34,993 nt of DNA from an uncultured Collinsella sp. (GCA_900554645.1 USIE01000011.1:1-34993), one strand, 5' to 3'. Positions 15,758-25,075 are shown, counted from the stretch's first letter. The notes: generated by a model not told the origin, from the letters alone. Translations and numbers: made by a program.

Positions 15758-17371
15758 TTACGCCTTGACGGTCGCAACGCCCCTGAAGGACATGCTCGTC
15801 GTGCCGATGCCCTTGAAGCCATCGAGGGCCTCGCCGTTGGGCGCAGTGGACGGATCGTCCCAGGAAGCGGAGACGGTCTTGACGTGGACAACGGGGTACA
15901 GAACGGCGTTGTCGGCAATGATGTCGAAGCACTCGTTCCACTTCTTCTGCTGCTCGTCGCCCTCGGCGGCAAGAGCCTCGTCCATGAGACTGTGGAGCTT
16001 CTGCCACTCAGCGGACTCCTTCCACGGGCAACGGGTCTGCATCCAGACGTTGTCGCCGTACCACCAGTTGAGCAGCAGGTCGGGGTCAGCGCCGAAGCAG
16101 GAAGGATCGCCAGGGGCAAGGAGGATATCGTAGGCCTCGCCGCCGTCGATGGCAGCGTAGGTGGCCGGCGAGGTATCGGTCTGGATGGTCACATCGAAGC
16201 CGAGAGCGTCGAGGTCGTTCTTGACCTGGGCGGCCATGCCCTTAATCTGCTCGTTGTCGGTGGTGCGCAGGGTGATAGCACCCGGGGTGATGCCAGACTC
16301 CTCGATGAGCTTCTTAGCCTTCTTGGCGTCGGTCTTGTACACCGTGGAAGCCTCATGATAGTTGGTAAAGCTCTTGGGCAGGTAGCAGCTGGCAGCGGTG
16401 GCAAGGCCGGCGAAGGTGTTGCTGACCATCTTCTCGGTGTCGAGCGCATACATGACAGCCTGACGGACCTTGACGTTGTTCCAAGGCTCCTTGGCGACGT
16501 TGAACATGATGAAGCGGGTGCCGAAACCCTGAACGTTATCGATCTTGCAGCCGGCGCTCTCGAGCTGGTCGACGGCGTCAGCGGTAACGAGCTCCATAAC
16601 GAGCGTGGAGCCCTCCTGCTGAGCGGTAACGCGAGCGGTGGGGTCGGTCAGGATGCTGTACTGGATCTTCTTATCCTCGGCAGCATACTCACCGTTGTAC
16701 TCGGGGTTGGGAACCAGGGTGATCTCGGTATCGGAGATAGAGTCGTACATCCAGGGGCCGGAGCCGATCGGCTGCTTGGCGCGATCCTCCTCGGTCTGGG
16801 TGGCCGGGGTAACGCGGACGATGGCCAGACGATCCTTGAGCAGGGAGAAGTTGGGGACCTTGGTCTTGACCGTCACGGTGCTGGCGTCCTTGGCCTCGAT
16901 GGACTCGAAGGGCTGGAAGAACGGAGCATAGGTAGCGGAAGCGGCGCAAGCGGTGTAGGAGGCAACGACATCGTCAGCGGTGACCTCGGTGCCATCGGAG
17001 AACTTGGCGCCCTTGCGGATGGTGACCTCGAAAGTGGTGTCGTCCACAGACTTGGGATCGTCGGTGGCGAGCTCGTTGAAGGTGCTGTAGTCGTGGTAAT
17101 CGATTCCGTAGAGGCCCTCGACGACGTGCCAGTTAGCACCCAGGCCCACAGCGGAGCCGGTGCTGGCGGGATCGAAGCTGGACGGAGCGTAAGCGGAACC
17201 AGCGGTGATCACGCCGCCGCCACGGTTGGCGGAATCGGTGGAACCGGAAGCGGAACCCTCGTCGCTGGAGTTGCCACCGCAGCCGGTGAGACCAAGCCCT
17301 GCGACAGCAGCGACGCTGCCGGTGAGGCCGAGGAACGAACGCCTGGACATACCCTTGTTGATGATGGCCAT
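15758..17371 (-). CDS. ABC solute-binding lipoprotein, peptide/sialate type, with Tat signal
   Basis: This extracellular binding protein belongs to the family 5 (DppA/OppA/SatA) class and is probably the ligand-catching part of the importer. From the ATG at 17371 it is 537 aa, with AGGAG 5 nt upstream; a 5-residue longer frame is rejected. The N-terminus has SRRSFLG (9-15), a twin-arginine motif, then a hydrophobic stretch and lipobox LTGC with the lipidated Cys at 31, followed by a Gly/Ser-rich tether. It is the first gene of the nine-gene cassette. Sialic acid as ligand is inferred from the downstream enzymes; H. ducreyi SatABCD is a known sialate importer of this peptide-like class. A peptide ligand cannot be excluded. 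Confidence 0.9.
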   Translation of the reverse strand: MAIINKGMSRRSFLGLTGSVAAVAGLGLTGCGGNSSDEGSASGSTDSANRGGGVITAGSAYAPSSFDPASTGSAVGLGANWHVVEGLYGIDYHDYSTFNELATDDPKSVDDTTFEVTIRKGAKFSDGTEVTADDVVASYTACAASATYAPFFQPFESIEAKDASTVTVKTKVPNFSLLKDRLAIVRVTPATQTEEDRAKQPIGSGPWMYDSISDTEITLVPNPEYNGEYAAEDKKIQYSILTDPTARVTAQQEGSTLVMELVTADAVDQLESAGCKIDNVQGFGTRFIMFNVAKEPWNNVKVRQAVMYALDTEKMVSNTFAGLATAASCYLPKSFTNYHEASTVYKTDAKKAKKLIEESGITPGAITLRTTDNEQIKGMAAQVKNDLDALGFDVTIQTDTSPATYAAIDGGEAYDILLAPGDPSCFGADPDLLLNWWYGDNVWMQTRCPWKESAEWQKLHSLMDEALAAEGDEQQKKWNECFDIIADNAVLYPVVHVKTVSASWDDPSTAPNGEALDGFKGIGTTSMSFRGVATVKA

Positions 17372-17481
17372 GTCTTCTCCTATCAATAGAGAATCTTACC
17401 CGGGAGCACCTAGACGTGCCCCCGCGCAACTTGCGGACGATATATACCTTACCTACCGACGAGCCCAACTGAGGTGCCGCG

Positions 17482-17576
17482 CTCGGCGACCGATACATAC
17501 ATACGCTTGAACGGTATTTACTACCGTTCACCGAATTCATTGACAAACGATTCGCCAGACAGTATGTATCGCCGAG
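17482..17576 (-). other. Long-range inverted repeat in the operon leader
   Basis: The arm 17562-17576 (15 nt) pairs perfectly with 17482-17487 plus 17492-17500, leaving a 4-nt bulge. The arms enclose the 23-bp palindrome. If transcribed, this gives a nested leader fold; as DNA it could place paired binding sites. Confidence 0.6.
17508..17530. promoter_or_regulatory. 23-bp operator-like palindrome
   Basis: Two perfect 9-bp arms, TGAACGGTA and TACCGTTCA, are separated by TTTAC. The site overlaps the -10 (TAGTAA) of a candidate promoter with a 5/6-match -35 at 17-bp spacing, the expected place for a repressor. No regulator gene is in the window. The GGTA half-sites recall GntR-type NanR sites only loosely. 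Confidence 0.6.
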
Positions 17577-17632
17577 GTGAGATATCAGTCTTCGTCAACC
17601 CGCAGGATAGCAGGGTTGTTCACCATGGCTAG

Positions 17633-17644
17633 TCAAACGTTTTA
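17633..17644. promoter_or_regulatory. AAACGTTT operator-like site
   Basis: TAAAACGTTTGA on the minus strand shares the TAAAACGTTT core with the palindrome upstream of gap and abuts a TTGACT -35-like hexamer. It may be a LacI-family or carbon-control site; inferred from similarity of two sites only. Confidence 0.4.
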
Positions 17645-17736
17645 GCGTTAATAAAACCCGAAATCGGCTGGTAATCGCCGTGAAATAAATGATTGAAAAT
17701 CACGCAATCATGTATATCAGTTGTTTAGAGGCGTGT

Positions 17737-19683
17737 TTAGTTTTCGGATTGCTTTGCCGCCGCCTCGGCGCGCTCGGCATTCCATGCAACGAGCGCCTCG
17801 TGGACCGCCTTGGCAACATCGGCAGGTATGCCGCGAACTTCCGCGATCTCTTGCTCGCTCGCCGCGCGCAAACGCTTCATCGAGCCAAAATGGCGCATAA
17901 GGGCACGTTTTCTGGTGGGTCCCACGCCTGGAACGTCATCGAGTACCGAAACCGTCATGGCCTTGTCGCGCAATTCGCGATGGAACGTGATGGCAAAACG
18001 GTGCGATTCATCGCGCACCTGTTTAATTAGATAGAGCGACGCGGACCCGGTCGGCAGCACGACGGGAGTCTCGTCCCAAGGCACGAAAACCTCCTCATCG
18101 GCCTTTGCCAAGCCACAAACTGGTATATCGAGCCCAAGAGCCTCAAGTTGCTTGATCGCAGCGGTCAATTGCGGCTTACCGCCATCGACAACGAGCAAAT
18201 CGGGGCGCGAGCCAAAGCGCTCGTCAGCCATGCGCTCGGGAGCATAGCGTCGTCCCAAAACCTCGGACATCGACACGAAGTCGTTTGCCTCGTCCAATTC
18301 GGCCTGAATTTTAAAACGACGGTACTGGCTCTTGTCGGCGCGTCCGTTGGTAAATACCACCATCGAAGCGACCGTAAAGGTGCCATGCAGTGTAGAGATA
18401 TCGAAGCACTCGATACGCAACGGCGGCGATGGCAGCGCCAACGCACTTTCGAGCTCCAAGAGTGCCCGATTGGTGCGGTCGTCAGCGTACCCCGTTCGCA
18501 TCATGTAGCGCATGAGGGCATGGCGCGCATTTTTGGATGCCATATCGAGCAGACGATGCTTTTCGCCACGCTGCGGCCTATGGAGATGGCAGGAACGCTC
18601 ACGCTTGCCCGCAAGCCACTCCCCCAGCGTCTCCGCATCCTCAAGCTCGACAGAGAGGTTTATCTCAGCTGGAATATCAGCCGTCTCGTCGTAATAGCGC
18701 TTAAGAAAGCCCGACTGGAGCTCTTCCTCGTCAACATCAAGACCCTTGTCAAGAATGAACTCGCAGGTGCGAACTGTTCGGCCCTCGCGAACGACGAAGA
18801 CGCAAGCGGCGGAGATGGTCTCCTCGCGATAGAAACCGATAACATCGATATCGACACTGGAGGGAAAAACGACTTGCTGACGGTCGTCCAGACCCCTGAT
18901 GACCTCCAAACGACGTTTGACGCGGGCGGCGCGCTCAAAATCGAGCGCCTCGGCGGCCTCCGTCATCTCGGATGTCAGCTCGTCGACGACGTCCTTGCGA
19001 TGGCCCGACAAAAAACGTTCGACACGTTTGACGTTCTTGGCATAGTCTGCCGGGGAAATCGCGCCGACACACGCACCCGGGCCGCGCCCGACATGATAGT
19101 CGAAGCAGGGGCGCCCGTTTTGCGCGCAAATCATATTGACGATGTCTTCCTCGCCCTTGTGGGACTCGACGATACGGCGACAACGACGCCACTCCGCACA
19201 GGATGCGGAGCAGATGGGGATAACCTTGCGCAGCGTATCTATCGTCTCACGTGCGGCGCGGCTATCGGTATAAGGTCCAAAATAGCGCGTTCCCGGCTTA
19301 TGACGCTCACGCGTGTATTTGATAGCGGGATACAGGTCGCCCTTTGTAATGGCGATAAAGGGGTAGCTCTTGTCATCCTTGAGGTCGACGTTAAAGTACG
19401 GATGGTACTGACCAATCAAATTGCGCTCGAGCACCAACGCCTCGTGCTCGGTCTCCACCACGATATAGTCAAAGCTCGCCACCAGCTGCATCATCAGTGG
19501 GATCTTCTGGCGCTCGTCCTGCAGCGTCACGTACTGACGCATACGGGCGCGCAGGTTTTTCGCCTTGCCCACGTAGATGACATCGCCCTTGGCGTCTTTC
19601 CAAAGGTAGCAGCCGGGCTGCGTGGGAACGCGCGAAACCTGCTCGGCAAGCGTTGGAATGTTGTCGTGACCGGCCACGCGCAC
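17737..19683 (-). CDS. uvrC: Excinuclease ABC subunit C
   Basis: UvrC makes both cuts in nucleotide excision repair after UvrA and UvrB load at damage. The 648-aa protein has the full domain order: a GIY-YIG nuclease (GCYLWKDAKGDVIYVGKAK, about 24-42), a Cys-rich stretch (CSASCAEWRRCRR), a UVR motif binding UvrB (about 233-265), the second RNase H-like nuclease (DVIGF and VVDGGKPQL, about 500), and a tandem helix-hairpin-helix (VPGVGPTRKRALMRHFGS). The start is a GTG directly after the murJ TAG; another GTG two codons later is possible. The ribosome site is weak, suggesting coupling to murJ. In many Gram-positive genomes uvrC precedes rapZ directly; here the nan operon lies between them. Confidence 0.96.
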   Translation of the reverse strand: MRVAGHDNIPTLAEQVSRVPTQPGCYLWKDAKGDVIYVGKAKNLRARMRQYVTLQDERQKIPLMMQLVASFDYIVVETEHEALVLERNLIGQYHPYFNVDLKDDKSYPFIAITKGDLYPAIKYTRERHKPGTRYFGPYTDSRAARETIDTLRKVIPICSASCAEWRRCRRIVESHKGEEDIVNMICAQNGRPCFDYHVGRGPGACVGAISPADYAKNVKRVERFLSGHRKDVVDELTSEMTEAAEALDFERAARVKRRLEVIRGLDDRQQVVFPSSVDIDVIGFYREETISAACVFVVREGRTVRTCEFILDKGLDVDEEELQSGFLKRYYDETADIPAEINLSVELEDAETLGEWLAGKRERSCHLHRPQRGEKHRLLDMASKNARHALMRYMMRTGYADDRTNRALLELESALALPSPPLRIECFDISTLHGTFTVASMVVFTNGRADKSQYRRFKIQAELDEANDFVSMSEVLGRRYAPERMADERFGSRPDLLVVDGGKPQLTAAIKQLEALGLDIPVCGLAKADEEVFVPWDETPVVLPTGSASLYLIKQVRDESHRFAITFHRELRDKAMTVSVLDDVPGVGPTRKRALMRHFGSMKRLRAASEQEIAEVRGIPADVAKAVHEALVAWNAERAEAAAKQSEN

Positions 19684-21366
19684 CTACTTGCGACGAATCA
19701 GCGCCGAGACCTCGGGCATCTTAAGGACGACGGCAAGGCCAAAGGTAACAGCAAGCGAGACGACACCCGCAACGCAAACGTAGCCAAGAGTAATCAGAAT
19801 CGAGCCGCCAAGTGCCCCGACAAAGTGCTCAAGCGCCCACATGACGCCGGCGCCTGCGGCAGCACCAAGGCCACCGAGCAAAAGGCCAAAGAAACCGCCA
19901 TGCAGGATAGATTTAACCTGAAGACCACGCAGACGACGACGCAGCCACCACAGCGAGCAACCGACCAAGATCACGTAGTCGACGACATACGAAAGCGCGA
20001 TTGCGGGCATACCGAAGCCCAGCACAACGCCAAACAGCAGAACCGAGCCGGCCTGGCCGATGGCGGAATACAGACAATAGCGGCTATAGGGCTTCATGTC
20101 GAGCAAGGCAGAGAAGCTCTTCTGCATCAGCACGACCACGCCGTAGAGCGGCAGGGAAAGTGCCAGGTAGATAAGGAACTCCGACACCAGCGCCACACCG
20201 GACTCATCGAACTTGCCAGCGCAGTAGATCATGTTGAGCGGACGCGCGAAGACAATCAGGTACAGCGCGAATGGAATCAGGAAGAACAGCATCTGGGCGA
20301 CGCCACGCGAAATGCCCGTGCGGACGCTGTCGTAATCCTTCTCCTGTGCGTCGTGAGAGAGCTCGGTATAGAGCGCCGTCGAAAGCGAGGCGGCAATCAG
20401 CGCGTAGGGCAGCGTGTACCACAGGCGCGCATAGGCGATGACGGAAGGACCAGTCTCGGGCTGGACCACCAGCGCAGCAGCGTTGGTGATAGAAGTCGAG
20501 ACAAACATGCACACCGTGGCGAGCAGCGTCGGGATACCGAGCGCAATCGTCTGGCGCAGTGCGGGGTCCTTAAAGTCGATATGGATATGGGGATGCACGC
20601 CGTGCTTGCCAAGCGCGGGGATCTGACATGCCATCTGAACAAAGACACCGAGGGTCGTACCGGCCGCAATCAAGATGATGCCGGCACGTTCGCCAAACTG
20701 TGCGGACACGGGCGCAAAGCCCATAAAGCTCGCAATGACGATCACATTGTTGAGGACCGGGGCAAACGTCGACCAGAAGTAGTCGCGGTGTGCGTTGAGG
20801 ACGCCCGAAAACACCGAGCCCAAACCATAAAACAGAATCTGGATGGCAAAGAAACGGAACATGAACGCAGCGGTATCCATGCTGCCGCCGTCACCCGAAA
20901 GGAACGATTGCGTCCAGATAAAGCCCGGGGCGAACACGGTCCCCAGCAACGAAATGCCACCCAGCACCAATAGCAGAATACCGAGCAGGTTGCCCACGTA
21001 CTCGTTAGAGGCCTCGCGACCCTGCTCACGCCTCACGCCCATGTACACGGGCAAAAACGCCGTCACGAGCATGCCGCCCATCACGAGTTCGTAGAGCATA
21101 TTGGGCAGGTTGTTGGCGACCTGATAGGAAGACGAGAGCAGCGACATGCCGATAGCGGCCGCCATTGCCCACGTGCGGATAAAACCGGTGACGCGAGACA
21201 CGATGGTCAGGATGGTCATAAGCCCGGCGGAACGACCAACCGTGGAGTAGTCCGACGAGCCCATGTCATCAGTGTCATCTCGCGACGAAGAAGTTTCGGA
21301 TGAGGGTGTCTGAGGCGCAGATTCTTCTGCAAAATGAGCTCCGCGCTTCAATTCTTCCTGCGGCAT
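19684..21366 (-). CDS. murJ: Lipid II flippase MurJ (MviN family)
   Basis: MurJ moves the peptidoglycan precursor lipid II across the membrane. The 560-aa protein belongs to the MOP exporter superfamily, with about 14 membrane spans and the conserved opening IVSRVTGFIRTWAMAAAIG followed by VANNLPNMLYELVMGGM. A soluble, Ser/Asp-rich N-terminal tail of about 40 residues precedes the first span, an addition seen in some actinobacterial members. The ATG has AGAGGA 7 nt upstream and lies 3 bp after the ybaK stop. Its TAG abuts the uvrC GTG. Confidence 0.94.
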   Translation of the reverse strand: MPQEELKRGAHFAEESAPQTPSSETSSSRDDTDDMGSSDYSTVGRSAGLMTILTIVSRVTGFIRTWAMAAAIGMSLLSSSYQVANNLPNMLYELVMGGMLVTAFLPVYMGVRREQGREASNEYVGNLLGILLLVLGGISLLGTVFAPGFIWTQSFLSGDGGSMDTAAFMFRFFAIQILFYGLGSVFSGVLNAHRDYFWSTFAPVLNNVIVIASFMGFAPVSAQFGERAGIILIAAGTTLGVFVQMACQIPALGKHGVHPHIHIDFKDPALRQTIALGIPTLLATVCMFVSTSITNAAALVVQPETGPSVIAYARLWYTLPYALIAASLSTALYTELSHDAQEKDYDSVRTGISRGVAQMLFFLIPFALYLIVFARPLNMIYCAGKFDESGVALVSEFLIYLALSLPLYGVVVLMQKSFSALLDMKPYSRYCLYSAIGQAGSVLLFGVVLGFGMPAIALSYVVDYVILVGCSLWWLRRRLRGLQVKSILHGGFFGLLLGGLGAAAGAGVMWALEHFVGALGGSILITLGYVCVAGVVSLAVTFGLAVVLKMPEVSALIRRK

Positions 21367-21369
21367 CGC

Positions 21370-21870
21370 TCAGTCCTCTCTCGTAATCGCGGCAACTGTC
21401 GCCCCGCAAAATGCAATTAAATCATCAGGTGCAAGCTCGAGCTGATAACCACGCTTGCCTCCCGAAATAAAAATGGTATCCCAAAGGACACATGTCTCAT
21501 CAATGAGCGTCCTGTAGCGTTTTTTCATACCGACCGGACTGCAGCCGCCGCGAACGTAGCCAGTCGCCGCAAGCAAATCCTTCATATGCATCATGGCCAA
21601 GGACTTCTCCCCCGCGGCACGCGCGGCGGACTTTAGATCGAGCTCGTCGGCAACAGGGATGCAGCACACGACGTGGTCGTTGGACGGCGTCACGCAGACC
21701 AAGGTCTTAAATCCTTGACCGGGCTCCTCGCCAAGCTGCTCCGAAATCGCGACCCCCAGGCCCGCCGACTCATCACCATCGTCTTCGTACGTATGTAGAA
21801 CATAGGAAATGTCGGCGCTTTCCAGCTCGCGCATCGCATTGGTTTTTGGCGTCTTTACAGCCTTTGCCAT
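21370..21870 (-). CDS. ybaK: Cys-tRNA(Pro)/Cys-tRNA(Cys) deacylase YbaK
   Basis: It hydrolyses mischarged Cys-tRNA(Pro), working in trans with prolyl-tRNA synthetase. From the ATG at 21870 it is 166 aa, with AAAGGA 6 nt upstream. A longer frame to 21966 has no family support. The signature GYVRGGCSPVGMKK (104-117) is diagnostic of the YbaK/EbsC branch, and GFKTLVC (54-60) holds the conserved Lys. It is the first gene of a three-gene unit with murJ and uvrC. Confidence 0.93.
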   Translation of the reverse strand: MAKAVKTPKTNAMRELESADISYVLHTYEDDGDESAGLGVAISEQLGEEPGQGFKTLVCVTPSNDHVVCCIPVADELDLKSAARAAGEKSLAMMHMKDLLAATGYVRGGCSPVGMKKRYRTLIDETCVLWDTIFISGGKRGYQLELAPDDLIAFCGATVAAITRED

Positions 21871-21907
21871 GACATATCCTTTCCCTCGCATTCGGACGCA
21901 AGAATTA

Positions 21908-21913
21908 AGTATA
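21908..21913 (-). promoter_or_regulatory. Candidate -10 for ybaK-murJ-uvrC
   Basis: The minus strand reads TATACT about 38 nt before the ybaK start. No good -35 lies at 16-18 nt. It is the only strong -10-like hexamer in this spacer. Confidence 0.35.
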
Positions 21914-21951
21914 TGTCCAATTCGGCTGCATACGTCACTTCGACACAGCAA

Positions 21952-21982
21952 GCGCCATCGAATCACAAGGAGTCGATGGCGC
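21952..21982 (-). terminator. Hairpin after uvrA, probable terminator
   Basis: A perfect 10-bp stem (21952-21961 with 21973-21982, 11-nt loop) lies 20 bp after the uvrA stop. The T-tract is poor (TTGCTGTG), so termination may be incomplete or helped by Rho. Confidence 0.6.
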
Positions 21983-22002
21983 CCATAAACTGAATCGCCT
22001 AT

Positions 22003-24882
22003 TTATTGAGCATCAAGTTGAGCCTGACGCTCCCGGTCGCGCCTGAGCAACGGCGCCAAAAACTTGCCCGTATAACTCTGCGGGCAGTCCGCAACCTGCT
22101 CCGGTGTGCCCGAAACCACGACGGTTCCGCCGCCGTTACCGCCCTCAGGGCCCATATCGATCAGGCGGTCGGCAACCTTGATGACATCAAGGTTGTGTTC
22201 AATCACCAGCACCGTGTTGCCCGCATCGACCAAGCGCTGCAGCACATCGAGCAGTTGGCGGACGTCCTCAAAATGAAGGCCGGTCGTCGGCTCGTCCAAA
22301 ATATAGAACGTCTTGCCCGTCTGGCGTCGATGAAGCTCCTTGGCGAGCTTCACACGCTGCGCCTCGCCGCCCGAGAGCGTCGTAGCGGGCTGGCCCAGGC
22401 TCACGTAGCCCAAGCCTACATCGTACAGCGTCTGGAGCTTGCGCTTAATCTGCGGGATATTCCCAAAGAAGGCCAGTGCCTCGGTGACGCTCATGTCGAG
22501 CACGTCCGAGATGGTCTTACCACGGTAGGTGACCTCAAGCGTCTCGCGGTTATAGCGTTTGCCGCCGCAGACCTCACAGGGGACATAGATATCGGGAAGG
22601 AAGTGCATCTCGATCTTAATTTGTCCGTCGCCCTTGCATGCTTCGCAGCGACCGCCGCTCACGTTAAAGGAGAAACGTCCCGGCGAGTAGCCACGCGCCT
22701 TCGACTCCGGCGTACTCGCAAAAAGCGCGCGAAGATCATCCCACAGGCCAATGTACGTAGCAGGGTTGGAACGCGGCGTGCGGCCAATCGGCGACTGGTC
22801 GATGTCGATCACCTTATCGATGCACTCGATACCCTCGAGCTTTTTGTACGGGCCCACAGGACGCGTCGAACGGTGAATGGCATTCGTAAGCGCAGGTGCG
22901 ATGGTGTCGGTAACCAGGGAGCTCTTGCCCGATCCCGACACGCCGGTAACAACCGTAAGCGTACCAAACTCGATCTTGGCGGTAACGTTTTTGAGGTTGT
23001 TGGCGCGGGCGCCCGTGATCTTAAGGCAGCCGCGACCGGGCTTGCGGCGTTCATCGGGAACCCGAATCATTCGCTTGCCGGTCAGGTAGGCACCCGTCAT
23101 CGAATCGGGGCACGCCATGATATCGGCAGGCGTTCCCGCGGCGACCACGTGTCCGCCGTTCACGCCCGCACCGGGGCCCATGTCGATCACATAGTCGGCA
23201 GCACGAATCGTATCCTCATCATGCTCGACGACGATGACGGTATTGCCGATATCGCGTAGGCGCTCAAGCGTCTTGATCAGGCGCTCGTTATCGCGCTGAT
23301 GGAGGCCGATCGATGGCTCGTCCAAAATGTACAGGACACCCATGAGGCCGGCGCCGATCTGCGTTGCCAGGCGAATGCGCTGGGCCTCGCCTCCGGAAAG
23401 CGTCGCCGAGGCACGGTCGAGGGTCAGATAGTCGAGTCCAACATCGACCAGAAAGCGCAGGCGCTCCAGGATTTCCTTAACGATGCGCCCGCCGATAAAT
23501 TGTTGGCGCTCGGTAAGCTCCAAGCCCTCAAAAAACTCGAGCGACTCGCGGCACGATAGGCAGCAGACCTCGTAAATGGACTTACCGCCTACGGTAACGG
23601 CGAGCATCTCGGGGCGCAGACGAGCACCATGGCAACTCGAGCACGGCTCCTCGCGGATGTACTTCTCCAAGCGCGCCTTGGTGTTCTCATTCGTCGTCTC
23701 GGTATAGCGCTCGTACAGGATATTGCGCACGCCCGAGAACTTGGTGTCCCACTGGCTACGGCGCCCATCGAGCTTTTGATAGTCGACCGAAATCTTCTGG
23801 TCGCCCATGCCGTCTAAAAACGCGCGACGCACCCGCGGAGGCAGATCCTCCCACGGCGTATCGACGCTCACCTTAAAGTGTTTGCAGACCGCAGCGAAAA
23901 TCTGCGGATAGTAGTTAGAGTTGCCAAACAGGCTGCCAAAAACCCCGTCGGCGATCGACTTCGAGGGGTCTTCGATTAGGGCCTCGGCATCGACCGTCTT
24001 CTTAAAGCCCAGGCCATCGCACTCGGGGCACGCGCCATAGGGCGCGTTGAACGAGAAATCACGCGGCTGCAGGTCATCGATGGAGTGCCCATGCTCCGGG
24101 CACGCTAACGCCAGCGAATACTCCAGCAACTCGCCTTCGGTCCCCTCGGGAGCGTCGCGGTCGGGCAGCAAGTTTACGTTCACATTGCCGTGCGCCAGCG
24201 CGGTCGCCTGCTCAACAGACTCGGCGATACGGCCCAGAGAGTTCTCACGGATCACGATGCGATCGACCACGACCTCGATATCGTGCTTGAACTTCTTGTC
24301 CAGATCGATCGGATCGTCGAGCGAGCGCACTTCACCGTCGACACGCACGCGGCTAAAGCCCTCGGCGCGAAGGTCCTCAAACAGTTTGGTGTACTCGCCT
24401 TTTCGCCCGCGCACCACCGGTGCCAGCACAAACGCGCGGCGGCCCTCCCCCGCCGCCAAGACCTTGTCGGCAACCTGATCGGTCGTCTGACGCTCAATGA
24501 CACGGCCACATTCGGGACAGTGCGGGGTGCCCACACGGGCGAACAGCAGGCGCAGATAGTCATAAATCTCGGTTACGGTGCCAACCGTCGAGCGCGGGTT
24601 CTTGGATGTCGTCTTTTGATCAATTGAGACAGCCGGCGAAAGGCCGTCGATTGAATCCAAGTCGGGTTTGTCCATCTGGCCCAAGAACTGGCGCGCATAA
24701 CTCGAAAGGCTCTCGACGTATCGACGCTGGCCCTCGGCATAGATAGTGTCGAATGCCAGCGAACTCTTGCCCGAGCCAGAAAGACCGGTAATGACCACGA
24801 GTTGGTCACGCGGAATGGAAACATCGATATCACGGAGGTTGTGCTCACGAGCGCCACGGATAACGATAGAAGAATCAGACAT
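22003..24882 (-). CDS. uvrA: Excinuclease ABC subunit A
   Basis: UvrA is the damage-sensing ATPase of nucleotide excision repair. The 959-aa protein has both ABC modules: Walker [10 protein letters not shown] (33-41) and GVSGSGKSS (about 647-655), signatures LSGGEAQR in each half (the second about 836-843), and Walker [17 protein letters not shown]. Zinc motifs are visible, including an N-terminal one of the Cys-x2-His form (CPEHGHS with CPECDGLG), common in actinobacteria, and CEACKGDG with [10 protein letters not shown]. The ATG has AAGGAG 5 nt upstream. A near-consensus LexA box lies about 62-75 nt upstream, suggesting SOS control. Confidence 0.98.
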   Translation of the reverse strand: MSDSSIVIRGAREHNLRDIDVSIPRDQLVVITGLSGSGKSSLAFDTIYAEGQRRYVESLSSYARQFLGQMDKPDLDSIDGLSPAVSIDQKTTSKNPRSTVGTVTEIYDYLRLLFARVGTPHCPECGRVIERQTTDQVADKVLAAGEGRRAFVLAPVVRGRKGEYTKLFEDLRAEGFSRVRVDGEVRSLDDPIDLDKKFKHDIEVVVDRIVIRENSLGRIAESVEQATALAHGNVNVNLLPDRDAPEGTEGELLEYSLALACPEHGHSIDDLQPRDFSFNAPYGACPECDGLGFKKTVDAEALIEDPSKSIADGVFGSLFGNSNYYPQIFAAVCKHFKVSVDTPWEDLPPRVRRAFLDGMGDQKISVDYQKLDGRRSQWDTKFSGVRNILYERYTETTNENTKARLEKYIREEPCSSCHGARLRPEMLAVTVGGKSIYEVCCLSCRESLEFFEGLELTERQQFIGGRIVKEILERLRFLVDVGLDYLTLDRASATLSGGEAQRIRLATQIGAGLMGVLYILDEPSIGLHQRDNERLIKTLERLRDIGNTVIVVEHDEDTIRAADYVIDMGPGAGVNGGHVVAAGTPADIMACPDSMTGAYLTGKRMIRVPDERRKPGRGCLKITGARANNLKNVTAKIEFGTLTVVTGVSGSGKSSLVTDTIAPALTNAIHRSTRPVGPYKKLEGIECIDKVIDIDQSPIGRTPRSNPATYIGLWDDLRALFASTPESKARGYSPGRFSFNVSGGRCEACKGDGQIKIEMHFLPDIYVPCEVCGGKRYNRETLEVTYRGKTISDVLDMSVTEALAFFGNIPQIKRKLQTLYDVGLGYVSLGQPATTLSGGEAQRVKLAKELHRRQTGKTFYILDEPTTGLHFEDVRQLLDVLQRLVDAGNTVLVIEHNLDVIKVADRLIDMGPEGGNGGGTVVVSGTPEQVADCPQSYTGKFLAPLLRRDRERQAQLDAQ

Positions 24883-24943
24883 GGAAGCTCCTTGCCTCCT
24901 ATAACCTCAAATCACACTGTCGATGAGTTTAGCGCACTCAACG

Positions 24944-24957
24944 CGCACAGATGTTCG
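24944..24957. promoter_or_regulatory. LexA (SOS) box upstream of uvrA
   Basis: On the minus strand the 14-mer is CGAAC-ATCT-GTGCG. The Gram-positive/actinobacterial LexA consensus is CGAAC-N4-GTTCG, so there is one mismatch. It overlaps the end of a -10-like TATTAC, a position suited to repression. It also lies 119 bp upstream of the divergent LtaS-like gene. Confidence 0.65.
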
Positions 24958-25075
24958 TAATACAAGATTCGCAGACCTTTTGCTTTGCGTATCGGGTGCT
25001 TTGTTTCTCGAAATGCCGTGGAAAGGTTAGAGTAATCTAAAACTGAACTTAATTTGCTGTAACAGAGGAACGTCC

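Larger units (their letters stand above)
17372..17736 (-). promoter_or_regulatory. Upstream region of the nan/ABC operon
   Basis: This 365-bp stretch without genes lies between the uvrC stop and the binding-protein start. It holds the 23-bp palindrome (17508-17530), a longer pair of arms around it (17482-17500 and 17562-17576), and an AAACGTTT site (17633-17644). Two promoter candidates exist on the minus strand. One is TTGTCA, 17 nt, TAGTAA, with its -10 overlapping the palindrome. The other is TTGACT, 18 nt, TGCTAT, with its -35 touching the AAACGTTT site. Which one is used cannot be told from sequence. Confidence 0.6.

Noticed and set aside
17535..17570. Plus-strand promoter TTGACA with 17-nt spacing to TATGTA, pointing toward uvrC
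   Set aside because: The -10 matches only 3 of 6 bases and no plus-strand gene follows; an antisense transcript cannot be excluded but is unsupported.
18148..20973. A 941-codon open frame on the plus strand opposite uvrC and murJ
   Set aside because: It spans two clear genes and their junction; its product has no recognisable domain. It stays open because the real genes avoid codons whose complements are stops.
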